Of a stretch of 23,186 bases of DNA, positions 1 to 10,546 are shown one piece after another; within the stretch, counting starts at the first letter, position 1; each line of letters begins with the position of its first letter. The position numbers and the translations under genes are program-made. The notes under the pieces are model-generated. The model was not told the origin of the DNA. It worked only from the letters and a program-made list of their open reading frames with translations, and did not search any database. The stretch is taken from NCBI GenBank assembly GCA_010094045.1, contig ML986934.1, positions 1 through 23,186 of the forward strand. The letters run 5' to 3'. The DNA comes from Lojkania enalia. Lineage: Eukaryota > Ascomycota > Dothideomycetes > Pleosporales.

Positions 1-776
1 CCTACTATTAATACTAGAAGAACTATATTATAGTATATTATAGACTAGAATAGTATATAGGAGGCAGAAATATTATATTATTCTAAATATAGCGCTAATC
101 TAGGCTATAAGATACTTAACCGAGGTATTATATCTATAGAAATGCTAGAGAACCTGTTAATATCTAAAAAAACTACTATCTACTAATATTTATATCTTAC
201 TACAACCTTTTCTCCTACTATAATTTAGTCGAGCCTTTTTAACAGGGTAAATAGGCTAAAAACGTTAGTATAGAATAATATAGTATAATATAGTCTAGAT
301 TAACTTATAGAAGACTTTATTTCCTTTACTTTAGTATATTTATTATTATCTATATTAAGAAGATTCTCCTCAGCCTTACACTTATATACTATACTAATCT
401 TAGTATAGTTCTAGCTAGTAAGTTTAATTCTAGATAAGGTCTTTCTATTCTTACTATTATAGGCGAATAGAAAGTTAAAATCTTTCTTATCAAGTCTAGA
501 TATTGCTATTAATATTAGAATATATAAAAAAGAGCTAGAACATATATCTAAATCTATTTAACTACTATTTAGATAGTATCTTAGACCCTTTAAACTAGTT
601 AGGTCTTATTACTACTAATATAGACGGTAATAAAGGCTTCAATAGTTTAATTAACCTTTATAATATACTCTAGCGTAGATAGATCTAGCTATAGATATAT
701 TAACTATAAGAAGGTTAGAGTGCGCTATATTAGCCTAGAATATATTTTAAAATAATTCTTATTATTCTTCTTAAGG
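1..776 (-). pseudogene. Unidentified RIP-degraded coding relic, left part
   Basis: This stretch continues, across the inserted Fot1-like element, the minus-strand reading that starts near 12270. From 776 down to about 510 one frame reads as protein-like sequence interrupted almost only by TAG/TAA, the codons RIP makes from CAG, CAA and TGG. From about 490 to 1 a neighbouring frame is the more open one and includes a charged stretch (KCKAEENLL, about 395-370). The change of frame could be an intron, an indel or a second ORF. I recognise no family; neither transposase nor reverse-transcriptase motifs are visible. The TA target duplication at 777-778 marks where the transposon entered. The plus strand was also read and gave less coherent frames. 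The strand call is moderate and the identity is unknown. Confidence 0.35.
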
Positions 777-778
777 TA

Positions 779-824
779 ACGTACTATATAAGCGAGCTGA
801 TTACTTAAGCGAGCTAATTATAAT
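779..824 (+). repeat. Left terminal inverted repeat of Fot1-like family 2
   Basis: 46 bp, with AAGCGAGC at about 790 and 809. It pairs with 11940-11985 on the other strand; the clearest difference is CTGATT against CTAATT, a RIP-type transition. Confidence 0.9.
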
Positions 825-880
825 GTTAAAACCCTACTAAAATCGCGATAATTATACTTTATAGTATTATACTACAACTA

Positions 881-1753
881 ATAACTGTAGAATTAATTTA
901 GAAAGAAGCTAGAATACAGCTTATACTCTAAGCTCTTTAATAAGATGTAATACTAACTATACGTTGTGTTATATTAATCTATAATATCTCCTAAAGTATA
1001 TTTAGTATATAAAAGTGAGGAATAGCTCTATAATACGATTACTAGCCTAATTTAATAAAGCTTAGTAAGACTAAGAAGTAGGTAATTATTTAGTATATAC
1101 TAGATCTAGATATAAGAGAATTTCTACTACGGCTTACTACTATTTAAAATATAGCTAATTTACTACTAGTTGTACGCTCTACTAGCTAGGTTAAAAAGAA
1201 CTAGGTAGAGAACTTTATTAAATATATATCTAAGCTTAAGGTTAAATTTAATTAAAAGTACAACTATTTAAGAGCTAAATATAAGGATTCTAGGGTTATA
1301 AGAGGCTGGTTCTACCTTATATAGAATATAAAAGCTAAGTATAGTATTATTAATAAAGATATATACAACTTTAATAAATTAGACTTTATAATAGGCGTGA
1401 TATTAATAGAAGTAGTAGTTACTAGTTCTAAGAGATAGAATTAACTAAAGCAGCTCTAGCTATGTAATTACGAGTAGACTATAGTTATCTAGGGTATTAA
1501 CGTAATAGAATAAGTAATACTACTTTTTATTATCTTTACAGGTATCTACTACCTCTCTATATAATATAAAGAAGATAATATTCTACTAACCTAGGCTATA
1601 TAGGTTACTAATAACGGCTGGACAATAAATAATATTAGTATTAAGTAGTTAAAGCACTTTAACGCGTATATAAAAGATTATACTATTAGTATATATCGAT
1701 TACTAATTCTTAACAGCTATAAGAGCTATAACTTACTTAAATTTAGGTAGCTT
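881..1753 (+). pseudogene. Fot1/Pogo-like transposase, N-terminal two thirds (RIP-inactivated)
   Basis: One plus-strand frame runs from a probable former ATG (now ATA, 881-883) to the chromovirus insertion. It opens with a helix-turn-helix DNA-binding region (ARIQLIL..., about 905-1010) and the CENP-B/Pogo segment ending in YILDLDIREF near 1120. Next comes the catalytic domain: RGWFYLI (about 1300), IYNFNKLDF (about 1360-1390, equivalent to the Fot1 FDETGF), NGWT...LKHFNAY (about 1615-1670) and YRLLILNSYKSYN (about 1695-1730, equivalent to LILDGHESHN). Both catalytic Asp residues read Asn, and many Gln/Trp codons are now stops. The frame resumes in 11092-11898 after the chromovirus. The family is certain; the protein is dead. 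Confidence 0.88.
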
Positions 1754-1755
1754 TA

Positions 1756-2294
1756 TATTACTAACCTATATACTATAAGTATATATAACAACCGCTATTA
1801 CAGTCGTATACACGCCAGGGTCTTATTTATATTAGATTGGTTAGAGGTAGTAGCTTTAGTAAAGAGAGAGTATTAGGTTCGCCGGTTCTTCGAATGTAAT
1901 AAGTATATTTAGAAGTCTAATAGAGTAATAAGATAAATCTGCGAGAATAACTACAAAGGACTTAATTTTATAAGAAGATCTCTCTTCTTATATAGTTAAG
2001 TCTAAGACTGCTAAGCCTAGCTTATTAGGTCTATTAGGTCTATTAGGTCTATCCTGCTATACCTAATACTTCTGCTATAATTACGTATATAGGTTGTACT
2101 ATACTTTATTATCTAACTAATTATCTCTCTAGTTCCCGTAGTTCTACTACTTACTGTCTAATAACTAGTCCCTAATATGCTTCTACCTATTATTACCCTG
2201 TTGGTCCTCGTCCGAGTCGACCTCTATAGTAGCTAATATTAGATTAAGCCCTAGTTATAAAGGTAGTACTTCTTAGCGTTTTATATTCGTAACA
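1756..2294 (-). repeat. 3' LTR of chromovirus 1
   Basis: 539 bp, alignable end to end with 10547-11086. On the plus strand it begins TATTACTAAC (from TGTTAC) and ends GTAACA, so the original termini were TGTTAC...GTAACA. Differences from the other LTR are almost all C/T or G/A. It contains three tandem copies of ATTAGGTCT (2024-2050). Confidence 0.93.
2024..2050. repeat. Tandem 9-bp repeat inside the LTR
   Basis: Three exact copies of ATTAGGTCT. The right LTR has three diverged copies at about 10815-10841 (ATTAGATCT, GTTAGGTCT, ATCAGGTCT), so the array predates the insertion. Confidence 0.85.
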
Positions 2295-2309
2295 CCTACT
2301 CCCCCCTCT
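2295..2309 (-). other. Polypurine tract of chromovirus 1
   Basis: On the minus strand this reads AGAGGGGGGAGTAGG, directly before the 3' LTR start TGTTACG. This is the expected position of the plus-strand DNA primer. It has survived RIP because it has no CA/TG. Confidence 0.8.
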
Positions 2310-2739
2310 ATAAGTTCGTCCCGAAGCTCTTTAATCTATTATCTTATCTATCCTATTTAGGTGCAGTATTCTACTATCATTAGTAGCTTATCCTAGCTTC
2401 TAATACACTTAGTATAGATATACTATAAAGTCGCATCTATATTCTTCCGTCCCGGGGTTAGTACTTTATATATTCCGGTGGGTCCTGCTCGACTTACAAG
2501 TATAGCCTTATTCTTCTTTCTTTTCCTCTTCTACTATACTAAGGGTTTAACGCGAGAGTACCTCTACCTATAATTACCGTACTAGTTTCTTAATTCTTTT
2601 ACTAGGTATTATAATAGATCCGTCTTACTGTTGTTTAAACTACTAATCTATAAACCGTAACTATTATAGTAATACTACCCTTTCTTCTATATATAGAGAG
2701 TATCTTTCTTAGGGTTTATCCTACAATCTTTCTTTAACT

Positions 2740-3150
2740 AAGGGTATCCTTTACTATTTCCTAGCAGACATATTAAAGGCCTGTAAGGAGTCTGCCTCTA
2801 TCTATTAAGATTTTGTAGCTATTAAAGAAGAGGGGATTTATCGCCTAAAGGAATCCGCGCGTTACTATTAAGTGGCTTTTTCTTATCTGAAATGTATTAA
2901 GAAGCGCGTTCGTTCTTTAGAGGAATATAGTCTCAATCTTAGCAAATAAGAGGTGAAGTTAATAGAAGAGTAAGAGAAGTTAGAGGAAGAGAAGAGGAGG
3001 TCTGCTATATCTGAGGCGCCTTCTACTATTAGTCTAAGTTCTACGTAAGAGGCTCCTTCTATATTACTATCGCTATTACTTCCTAACTAGGCTTTACTTA
3101 ACAACCTGTTATTCTAGCTTTCTAGTAAAACTCCTTTAGCTTTATAGTAT
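2740..3150 (+). pseudogene. Antisense accessory ORF of chromovirus 1, coiled-coil-like, unidentified
   Basis: A plus-strand frame, opposite to gag-pol, fills the space between the 3' LTR/polypurine tract and the chromodomain. It reads SLTKGILYYFLADILKACK (from about 2733) and continues with segments such as IKKRVRSLEEYSLNLSK and LIEE.EKLEEEKRRS, charged and heptad-like, then a Ser/Thr-rich stretch around 3015-3060. The few stops are TAA/TAG where Gln or Trp codons are expected after RIP. This is not a known gag-pol domain. Chromovirus 2 carries a similar-looking antisense frame at 18990-19335. The function is unknown; it may be an accessory gene or a captured host fragment. Confidence 0.5.
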
Positions 3151-3290
3151 AGTTGGTTAGATTCTATACTAGTTTCTATAAACTTTCCTCTTATAGGTAT
3201 TCTTCCTATTTTACTAGATACTTCTACTAACGTCTAAACCGTTTTCTTACTAGTATATATTCTACTTTATATTCCTATTTTAGTTCTATA
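3110..3290 (-). pseudogene. Chromodomain at the end of chromovirus 1 pol
   Basis: On the minus strand the end of pol reads VEYILVRKRFRR, then KYLVK.EEYL and EESL.KLV (the dots are RIP stops at Gln/Trp positions). This is the pattern of a retroelement chromodomain (VE-IL--R---G---YLVKW-GY---E-TWEP--NL). In chromoviruses this module follows integrase and directs insertion toward histone-marked heterochromatin; that role is family knowledge and is not shown here. Two of the aromatic-cage/core Trp positions are now stop codons. Confidence 0.75.
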
Positions 3291-4089
3291 TTAACAGTTT
3301 CTTATAGTAGTATATTATCTGGTACTAGTTCTAGTTTTAACTTATAAAATACTAGGTATATTTTTATATTTTTTAGTAGCCTTAGTTTAAAATTTATAGG
3401 TCTAACCTATTCTTTAATTTAAAATAGTCCTATCCTCTTATAATCTAACTTCTTTATAGGCCTCTTAGTCTTTAAGTTTTTTGTTAATAGGAAAACTTTA
3501 CCTCTCTTTTTAAAGGTTAGTCCCTTAACCCTTAGCTTATTAGCTTATTCTACTATTTTAAGGTTTCTTAACTAAATTCTTTTCCTAAGCTAATTGTAGA
3601 TTTCTTTTATTTCTCTAGCTTTTTAGTCTACTAGTAGAATTGGAGACTCTTTCTTATTCTATTCCTAATACGTAATAGCTTTTTATCTATAGTTAGCTTT
3701 AAAGGGTATAGTCCCTATCGTACTTTAGGTTGTTCTATTATAGGCTATCTATACTATAGGTAACAATTCGACCTAATTGTCTTATTATTTATTAATATAC
3801 ATCCTTAAATATATTTCTAGACTCTAGTTAACTCGTTCTATCTAACCGTCTATCTATAGGTAGAAGCTAGTTAACATCTATTATTAGATTTCTATCTTTT
3901 CTATCTATCTTTACTAGTATTTAGATATAAACAACTTATTTCTATCTAAAGTAATATACTTTAAAACTCTATATTCTGCGAATATTATATATAATAATTT
4001 ATACGCTAGTTTAGGTGCTATTATTATTTCTAATACTAGTCTAAAGTACGTATATTTTATTAACTAATCTACTATATTTATAATTACGT
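3290..4089 (-). pseudogene. Integrase of chromovirus 1, C-terminal part
   Basis: This continues the integrase catalytic core after the nested Fot1-like element. The minus-strand frame reads VNIVD.LIKY-equivalent sequence next to the insertion, then ITLDRNKLFISKY (about 3960-3920) with the second catalytic Asp. The IDG.IERVN motif follows, with the catalytic Glu near 3836. I count exactly 35 codons between Asp and Glu, the D(35)E spacing of retroviral-type integrases. The GPF-like segment (RIGLF, near 3430) follows before the chromodomain. Both residues survive, but the frame has many RIP stops. Confidence 0.85.
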
Positions 4090-4091
4090 TA

Positions 4092-4136
4092 ACGTACCTT
4101 ATAAGCGAGCGGTCTATATAAGCGAGCGGTCTACCC
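4092..4136 (+). repeat. Left terminal inverted repeat, Fot1-like family 1
   Basis: 45 bp matching the reverse complement of 5901-5945 apart from C-to-T changes. It holds two AAGCGAGCGGTC copies. Confidence 0.92.
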
Positions 4137-4211
4137 TATTAACTTTTTCAACCTTTATATACGTATAGCTTAACAACCAAGTAATATAATAGCAATTTAC
4201 AACTTGCGCGA

Positions 4212-5864
4212 TTATTCTATAGAAACTTCTACATCCTTCTAGCATATATAAGAATTATGCCCAGTTTTACCGCAGCGGCTACAGCGCGCTTTATACTGTC
4301 CGCTTATACCTAATCGCACCCTAAATTAGCGTATTATAGCCCGAGTTTCCTCCTTATTATTCTTTTTAGTAATAATCATCTCTCCTTGTACTTTTATTAG
4401 AGTCCCTTGCGCTTGAATCTGCCTTTTTTTCCGCTGTTTCCGTTTTATTACTACTTTATTCGCTTCTCGAAGGCTGACGATTTTATTATATATTAACCCG
4501 ATCTGATATATCGCTTTTATAGAGCCTTTCTTAAGCTGATTTAGCTTCTTAATAATAGAAGCTGGCGAAGAACTTATATCCCTTTAAATCTAATTATAAA
4601 TTAATATTAATTAAGCTTCTAGCTCGTGCGCGTTACTTAGTATTTTTGCTTCTTATAGGGTATTATCTTATACTAGCAGTATTGGCGTATAAAGCTTTAT
4701 ATTAAGCTTTAAAAGTACCGCTTCTAGATTAAACGGGACTAGACCAGCTCCTTAAAAGCTTATATAGATATTATCCTTTGTAATTAATATATTAAAAGCA
4801 GCTTTAAAAGCTGGAAAGAACTTAAGTTTTATAATATAGTTGATATAATTGCGTGCTAAGACTAAGATCTAATTTTTATATACACGCTTTAATAGTAAGA
4901 AGTAGCCTATATCTAGTAGCTGTAATAGGTATAATAAATGAGCTGGTATATAGAGTAGAATAATACTCTATTCCTCGCAGAGTTTCTGGAAATTAAGCGA
5001 GTTATAGCTATTATAGCTATTAAAGATTAGTAGTCGACGCGCGCCTACTATACGATCCCTTATATACCTATAAAAGTGTTTTAACTACTTAATACCGAGT
5101 TTATTTATTGTCTAGCTGTTCTTGCTAACTGCGATAGCCCAGTTTTTAGGTATATTATCGCCTTTATACCAGGTAGAGAGATGGTAGTAGCCAGCGATAA
5201 TAATAAAGGGTAGGAGCGCCTAGCTAGCAGTATTAATCCCCTAAATTACTAAAATCCATTTACAATTACCTAATTAAATTACCTTTAGTCGATTACGTCT
5301 CTCTATACCTGTAACAACTAGTTGTAATAAGATAACGCCTATTCGAAAGCTAGATTCGTTAAAGTTATATATATCCTCGTTTATAATACTATACTTCTCC
5401 TTAGTACGCTGTATAAGCTTAAACCAGCTTTTAATTACCTCAGGATCTTCGCATAGAGCTCTCTAGCGATTATAAGGCCGATTTAGGCGTATTTTAAGCT
5501 TAGGAGTACGTCTAACAAAGTTTCTAGGCTAATATATACTAATCTAGCCTATACCGCGCTTAGCAAGTAAGCTATTAGCTATATCTTATACAGCAGCTAA
5601 GGTAGGCGCAAATCCTCGCGAATCTAGGTTAAGTATGTATTAGACAATAACCTCCTCTTTAGGTTTCGTCAGTCTCTTTAAGTTAGGCTTATAATTGTGC
5701 TATAAGCGGATTCCGGCGTATTATTAGCGTACAGTTGTTCGAATTATATTAAATATTAAAGCAGCACGTCTTTTGCTATTTATTTAGCCTCTTTTAGTAG
5801 TTAAGAGGGCTAAGTTTACTTAATTCTCGTTTTAAGCTATATTCTTATTATTTTGTTGTTACAT
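4212..5864 (-). pseudogene. Fot1/Pogo-like transposase, full length (nonsense-riddled)
   Basis: The frame starts at an ATG (5862-5864) followed at once by a RIP stop, and ends at TAA 4212-4214: 551 codons, the usual length for Fot1-type transposases. In order: N-terminal region; KEEVIVQYILNLDSRGF (about 5660-5610) in the CENP-B/Pogo DNA-binding part; catalytic motifs YNFNESSFRIGVI (about 5370-5330), GIK.LKHFYRY (about 5100-5070), RRLLIFNSYNSYNSL (about 5045-5000) and LLDIGYF (about 4910); then a basic tail and a C-terminal zinc knuckle CSRCGKTGHNSYIC (about 4290-4245). The first two catalytic Asp codons are now Asn (FDE to FNE, LDG to FNS); the third is intact. Family identification is firm. 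The product cannot be active. Confidence 0.92.
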
Positions 5865-5900
5865 TATTATTGAAAGCTCAGGTGTCGCGTTTTAGTAATG

Positions 5901-5945
5901 GGGTGGACCGCTCACTTGTATGGGCCGCTCGCTTGTAAGGTACGT
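5901..5945 (-). repeat. Right terminal inverted repeat, Fot1-like family 1
   Basis: The intact version of the 45 bp repeat, retaining CA/TG dinucleotides lost from the left copy. Confidence 0.92.
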
Positions 5946-6330
5946 TATATCTTCTTCCTAATTCTAGTTTTACTAATTCTAGTAACTTAGTTATAAAGTC
6001 GACTATAATCCATTCCTATAGTCCTTTAGGTGCTTCTAGCAGCTATAAGAATTTATAAGGCTTATGCCTTATAGCTTTATTCTTCCCGCATTCTAAATAC
6101 TTGTTTAGTATATCTTATACTTCTTTTTTTATATTAGTAAGGGTAAAGCTCTTCCTTAGCCTTTACTCTATTTCTACTACTCCTAAGTACTTCTATTCTA
6201 GCGATTCGTGTAATTCTTTTATTATCTACTTCTATATATACGGATATATATATAGTTGTTTCTAAGTTGTGTTCTCAATTACTTTTACTTTATTACTACT
6301 TATTAGGTATTACTCTACTATCTATATGTT
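5946..6330 (-). pseudogene. Integrase of chromovirus 1, N-terminal part
   Basis: The minus-strand frame reads KELHESLE.KYLGVVE and, further on, CLECGKNKAIRHKPY. These are the His-His and Cys-Cys halves of the HHCC zinc-binding domain of Ty3/gypsy integrases. EWIIVDFITKLLEL follows (about 6020-5975), where VDF carries the first catalytic Asp. The frame then meets the nested Fot1-like transposon at 5946 and resumes at 4089. Gln/Trp codons are replaced by TAG/TAA. Confidence 0.88.
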
Positions 6331-6900
6331 TCTTAGCTTCTATTACTAGTTTTACTCTAGTATAGTTAGTTTTGTAACTTAAGTAACTCGTAGGTAGTTG
6401 TATATAAGGGATCTATCTAATTCCTATCTTAGGATCGCGTCTCTTTTATATTTTTCTTTAGTTATATAGTTAGCTCTACAACTTAGTACGTCTGCGGCTA
6501 TATTTTCTAACCCTTTCTAGTGCGTTATTCTAAAGTTATAGTCTGCTAACCGTTCTATCTATCGTATTTATCTTTCTATAAGTTCTTTTATTATTATAAA
6601 ATATATAAGGTTTTTATAATCTATCTAGACTTTAAATAGGTATTTAGTTTCTATTAAGTATACTTACTATTCTTTTAACGCTTTAACTATTACTAACAGT
6701 TCTTTATCGTGTATATCGTAGTTAAGTTCCTCCAGTTTTATTTTCCTTGAAAAGTAGGCTTATAGCCTCTACTTTCTATTTTTATCTTACTAACTTAAGC
6801 AAGCGCCTATTACTTTATCTAAAGTATTAGTTTCTACTTAGAACTACTTCTCTAGGTCTAGTATCCTTAATATTAATGCTAAGGTAAAGTAAGCTTTTAA
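6330..6900 (-). pseudogene. RNase H of chromovirus 1
   Basis: The minus strand reads ELNYDIHDKELLVIVKALKE at about 6733-6670, the highly conserved (N)Y--HDKELLAI motif of gypsy RNase H. It is followed by YLIETKYLFKVQIDYKNL, equivalent to FKVWTDHKNLTYF. This domain removes RNA from the RNA:DNA hybrid during reverse transcription. It is fused downstream of RT, as usual in the family, and contains RIP stops. Confidence 0.88.
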
Positions 6901-7900
6901 TTCTTCGAAAGCTTTTTACTACGCTTTCTACTATTTAAACCCCTTTTCTTTCTTAGTAATTTCTATTAAGAGTACTATTACTTTAGAGTACCTACTTATA
7001 AATTTCTTATAGAAATTCGCGAAGTCTAGAAAAGACTAGACTTATTTAATTAAGGTAGATACTAGCTATTCTAGTATTACTTTAACCTTTTCTTATTCTA
7101 TCTTAATACTATCCCTAGATATCTAAAACCCTAAGAATCTTATTCCTATCTTATAAAACTCGTATTTCTCTAGGGTTATAAATAACTTATACTCTTATAG
7201 TTTCTCTAGTACTTTTCTAACGTGTTCCTTATACTCTCTTAGCAATCCGTTTATATAGACTAGAATATTATCTAGATATACTATTACGAATACATCTAAA
7301 TATTCCCTTAATACGTTATTTATAACTATTTAGAAGGTTGCTAGTATATTTATAAGTCTAAATAGTATTACTAGGTATTTAAAGAGACTTTCTCTTATCT
7401 TAAACGCCGTTTTCTATTCGTAGCCCTTCTTTATCCAAATTTAGTAGTATCCTTCCCTTATATTAAACTTCATAAACTACTTAGCTCCTTATAACCGACT
7501 TATAAGTTCTATTATCCTAGGTAACAGGTATCTATTTTTCTTAGTTATATTATTTAGCTATTTATAGTTTATATATAACCTTAGTTTACTGTTTTTCTTA
7601 GGTATAAATAATATTAGTAATACTATTTTGCTCTAGTTTAGTCGTATATACCTTCTTACCAAATTCTTTTAGATGTACTTTCTAAGTTCTTCTCTTTATT
7701 CTTAGTTTAAGTTATATATTAGACTAGGTTTTAGTTTCTTTTTATCTTTAATAATAATTTTATAGTTATATTCTTTATACTTAAATAACCTTCTATTCTC
7801 CGCTTCTTTATATAGCCCTATAAATTCGCTATAATCCTCTTAGATTTCTTAAAATATACTATCGTCCTATAGTTCCTTATATACTTTTCAAACTACAACG
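6900..7900 (-). pseudogene. Reverse transcriptase of chromovirus 1
   Basis: The catalytic box on the minus strand reads VYLDNILVYINGLL (about 7284-7243). The family motif is YLDDILVYS; the second catalytic Asp (7267-7269) has become Asn through GAT to AAT, so the enzyme is dead even apart from its stop codons. Flanking sequence matches the gypsy palm and thumb region. RT lies between protease and RNase H. Confidence 0.9.
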
Positions 7901-7949
7901 ATATCTAGTATCTATTTTATCTTCTTAAGATATCTTACTATTATAGCTA

Positions 7950-8400
7950 CTAATACTCTCTATATTAACTATAGACCCGAAGGATGCCTTATCTTATACT
8001 ATCCTACTACCCGTTCTATTTTAGATCGGTTCTATAACCTATAAACTATCCCTTACTACTAATCTACTTTAGGATTATATTTAGCTAGCTAGTCTATACC
8101 TAGTAACATGTTAAATTTTCCTAGGTTTATAATATTAATACTTCTTATATTACTATATCTTATAATATTAAGCGCTCGCTTTTTAGTTTCTATTAGTATA
8201 ACTCCTCTATTATAGTCTATTAGCTTATTATCTGCTAGGTGTATTATATAAGGTACTACTTTTTCCCTCTACTCTATATTATTCTTATAAACCTATTACG
8301 CTGATATAAACGTGTCTAAAACTCTACTATCAAGTAGTACTCTAAACTTCCTCCCGTTAAACTCTGCTCGGAGTACTATATATAAAGGTACTATACTAGT
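7950..8400 (-). pseudogene. Aspartic protease of chromovirus 1
   Basis: The minus strand reads RVLLDSRVLDTFISA (active site DSG/DSR at 8323-8331) and later INLGKFNMLLGID.LAKYNP (about 8135-8070). These are the two hallmarks of retropepsin-type gypsy proteases: the catalytic LLDSGA loop and the GxDxxLGxDWL segment. The Asp is retained, but the following Gly is Arg and the invariant Trp is a stop, both RIP-compatible. Confidence 0.82.
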
Positions 8401-10544
8401 AATCCTTTTAATAGCTTTCCTACCTAGTTTCTTAGTATAGCTATCGCCTTAGGGGCTACTTAGTTTTTTAACTAAGGTGGGGAGAACCCTGCCTTCTCCT
8501 TTTCTCTTCTATATAATAGATATCTATCTATACCGCACCTTATCTATAGTTTTTAGATATAAGCGGCCTTTACTTACTTACTGTATATCTTATACTTCTA
8601 TTCTAAGAAATACTATTACTATTTAATTAGTTAGTAGTCTTTATTTAATCCTTACTATTTAAGTACCCTAAATATATCTTAGTAGTATTAGCATCTAACT
8701 ATATATTATTTCTAGCTTAGCGCTTTATATTCCTCTAAATATATATTATTCTTAGAACGTTTCTCCTCCTTAGATATACTTGCTCCTATTATCTTATAAG
8801 CTGTAATATTAAGTTATCCTCTAATATCTCTTTACATCTTTCTTACTTCTAAAACTACCTTCCTTAGCTCTTTAGCTTCTACGATAATTTTACTGAGCCG
8901 GTATAAATACTCTATTCTAAGGTGAATTAGACTTCTATAAATCTAATAATACCTATTTTCTACGTAATCTTCTATTTTATCTTAAGATAGTAAGATTCTT
9001 AGTAACAATTATATATCTATTCTTAGCTATACTTTTAGCTTTATCTTAATACCCTTATATGTCTAGTAATTGTCCTAATAGCAGCTAGCCCAATTTTTAT
9101 TATAGCTATTCTTATAGAGTAGCGTGTATTTCCCTTTCTTACCTTTTACCAGCTCTATAGGGTAGCTTTAGTATATCTCTTATATATACTCGAATATTTC
9201 TTTATTTATAACCTTTCCTGCTGATTTTATTATAGCTTCTAGTATATTCTAACTGTCTCAGAATGTTGTTTCTTCGAACGGGATATTCTAATATTCCTAG
9301 GAGTATAGCTTTACCTAATATATTTTATTATAGATCCAGCACTTCTTTTACTTTATTCTTTCTAGGATTATTATACTATCGAGTTTTAGTACGTTTAATA
9401 GATATTCTATATTTCTAATAACTACTACTACCCTTTTTAGCTGTAGCTAATAATTGCTTCCTTCTTTTAATAAACGGTACGTCCCACATCTATTATCTAT
9501 ATAATACGTCTAGTACCTTATTAGTTATTAGTATCTATTAGTAGGTTGCGTAGTTATTATTTAGGCTTCCTTCTTTTTACTTAAATATTCTTTTACGTAG
9601 TACCCTTTCTATCTATATAGAAGGTACGCTCCCTCCTTAAGCCTTTCTTTCTTAAGATTACTTATCCTTAATTATTGGTAGTTCTTTCCCTTGTCCTTTT
9701 CGACTTTTCTAAGGACTATTAGATTACTATCTTATAGCGCTATCTTACTTTCTTTCTTTACTAGCACGAATGTCTGCGGCTGAAATCTTTTCTCTATCTT
9801 CTACTTATACTAACAGTTGTTAATCCTAACCGCTAATTTGATTATTTCTAATAGTTCTATTAGCCTTTCTTCTCTAGCTAGGTTATCCTTAACCTTATCC
9901 TTAAGACCTTTATAGAAGATTCCTGCTAATATACTATTGTTCTATCCTAATCTAGTACTAAGTCTCTAGAATTCTGTAGTATAATCTATTACTCTCTTAG
10001 TCTAGGTTAGCCTTAGTAGCTTTCTTTATACTTCCTATTCTGCGTCTACTTCTCTAAAGACATTTTAGACCTTATTCTTAAATCCTTCCCAGCTCTTAAA
10101 GAGTTCGTCTGTGGATTTCCTAGTCTTCTTTATATTGCTTCTATTCTCCAGCTAATCTACTATAAATAGTTCAGCCTATACTAGTAGTATCTCTTCTATA
10201 TTTATTATTATAGCTAAGATCTTATCCTCGTCTAAGAAGAAGGTCGTACTATTAAACCTAAAGTACAGCTCTATTAATATAAGAAAAGGGTTAATATATT
10301 CTTTCTTACTATTAAACTTTCTTAGTAAAGCTATCTTAGCTTATACTTATTATTTAGCTTTAGCTAGGTCGGCTCTAGCTGCGGCTAGCTTATATTACAT
10401 CTATATAATATAGGTCTCCTACTCCTGTACTTTCTATGCTATAGCTTCCTCTAGGGCTTACAGCCTTTAAATTATTGTAACTTAACTTTGTAATGTAGTA
10501 GATATCTTTAAATAGTTCCTATTTTCTTAATATTAGGTAGTTAT
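8400..10544 (-). pseudogene. Gag of chromovirus 1, with linker to pol
   Basis: The frame appears to start at a former ATG (now ATA, 10542-10544), only two bases inside the 5' LTR edge. The Retrotrans_gag-type core reads SWEGFKNKV on the minus strand (about 10110-10080), then RLSTRLG.NNSILAGIFYKG (about 9965-9910). A degraded CCHC knuckle lies at about 9640-9590 (YLLYR.KGYYVKEY), where each Cys now reads Tyr and His reads Tyr, exactly the TGC/CAC to TAC/TAC changes RIP makes. From about 8400 to 9000 I see only degraded linker. Gag forms the virus-like particle. Confidence 0.78.
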
Positions 10545-10546
10545 TA
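10529..10546 (-). other. Probable primer binding site overlapping the gag start
   Basis: Directly inside the 5' LTR the minus strand reads TAATAACTACCTAATA. Reversing RIP would give TGGTGACTACC..., the TGG start expected for a tRNA primer binding site. The presumed gag ATG falls within it, leaving essentially no leader. The tRNA cannot be identified by eye. Confidence 0.4.

Larger units (their letters stand above)
4092..5945 (-). mobile_element. Fot1/Pogo-like DNA transposon (family 1), least mutated element of the nest
   Basis: A 1854 bp transposon inserted in the chromovirus integrase. It has 45 bp terminal inverted repeats starting ACGTACCTTA, flanked by TA (4090-4091 and 5946-5947). The repeats contain AAGCGAGCGG twice, like the AAGCGAGC pairs of family 2, so the two families are related but distinct. 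The left repeat is RIP-altered (GGTCTATATAAG) while the right one keeps the unmutated form (GGCCCATACAAG on the reverse strand). The copy retains more CA/TG than its host element, consistent with being the youngest insertion. A mutated fragment of the same family lies at 12957-13065. Confidence 0.93.

Noticed and set aside
2024..2050. CRISPR-like or telomere-like repeat
   Set aside because: The units are 9 bp and contiguous without spacers, and the array lies inside both LTRs of one retrotransposon.
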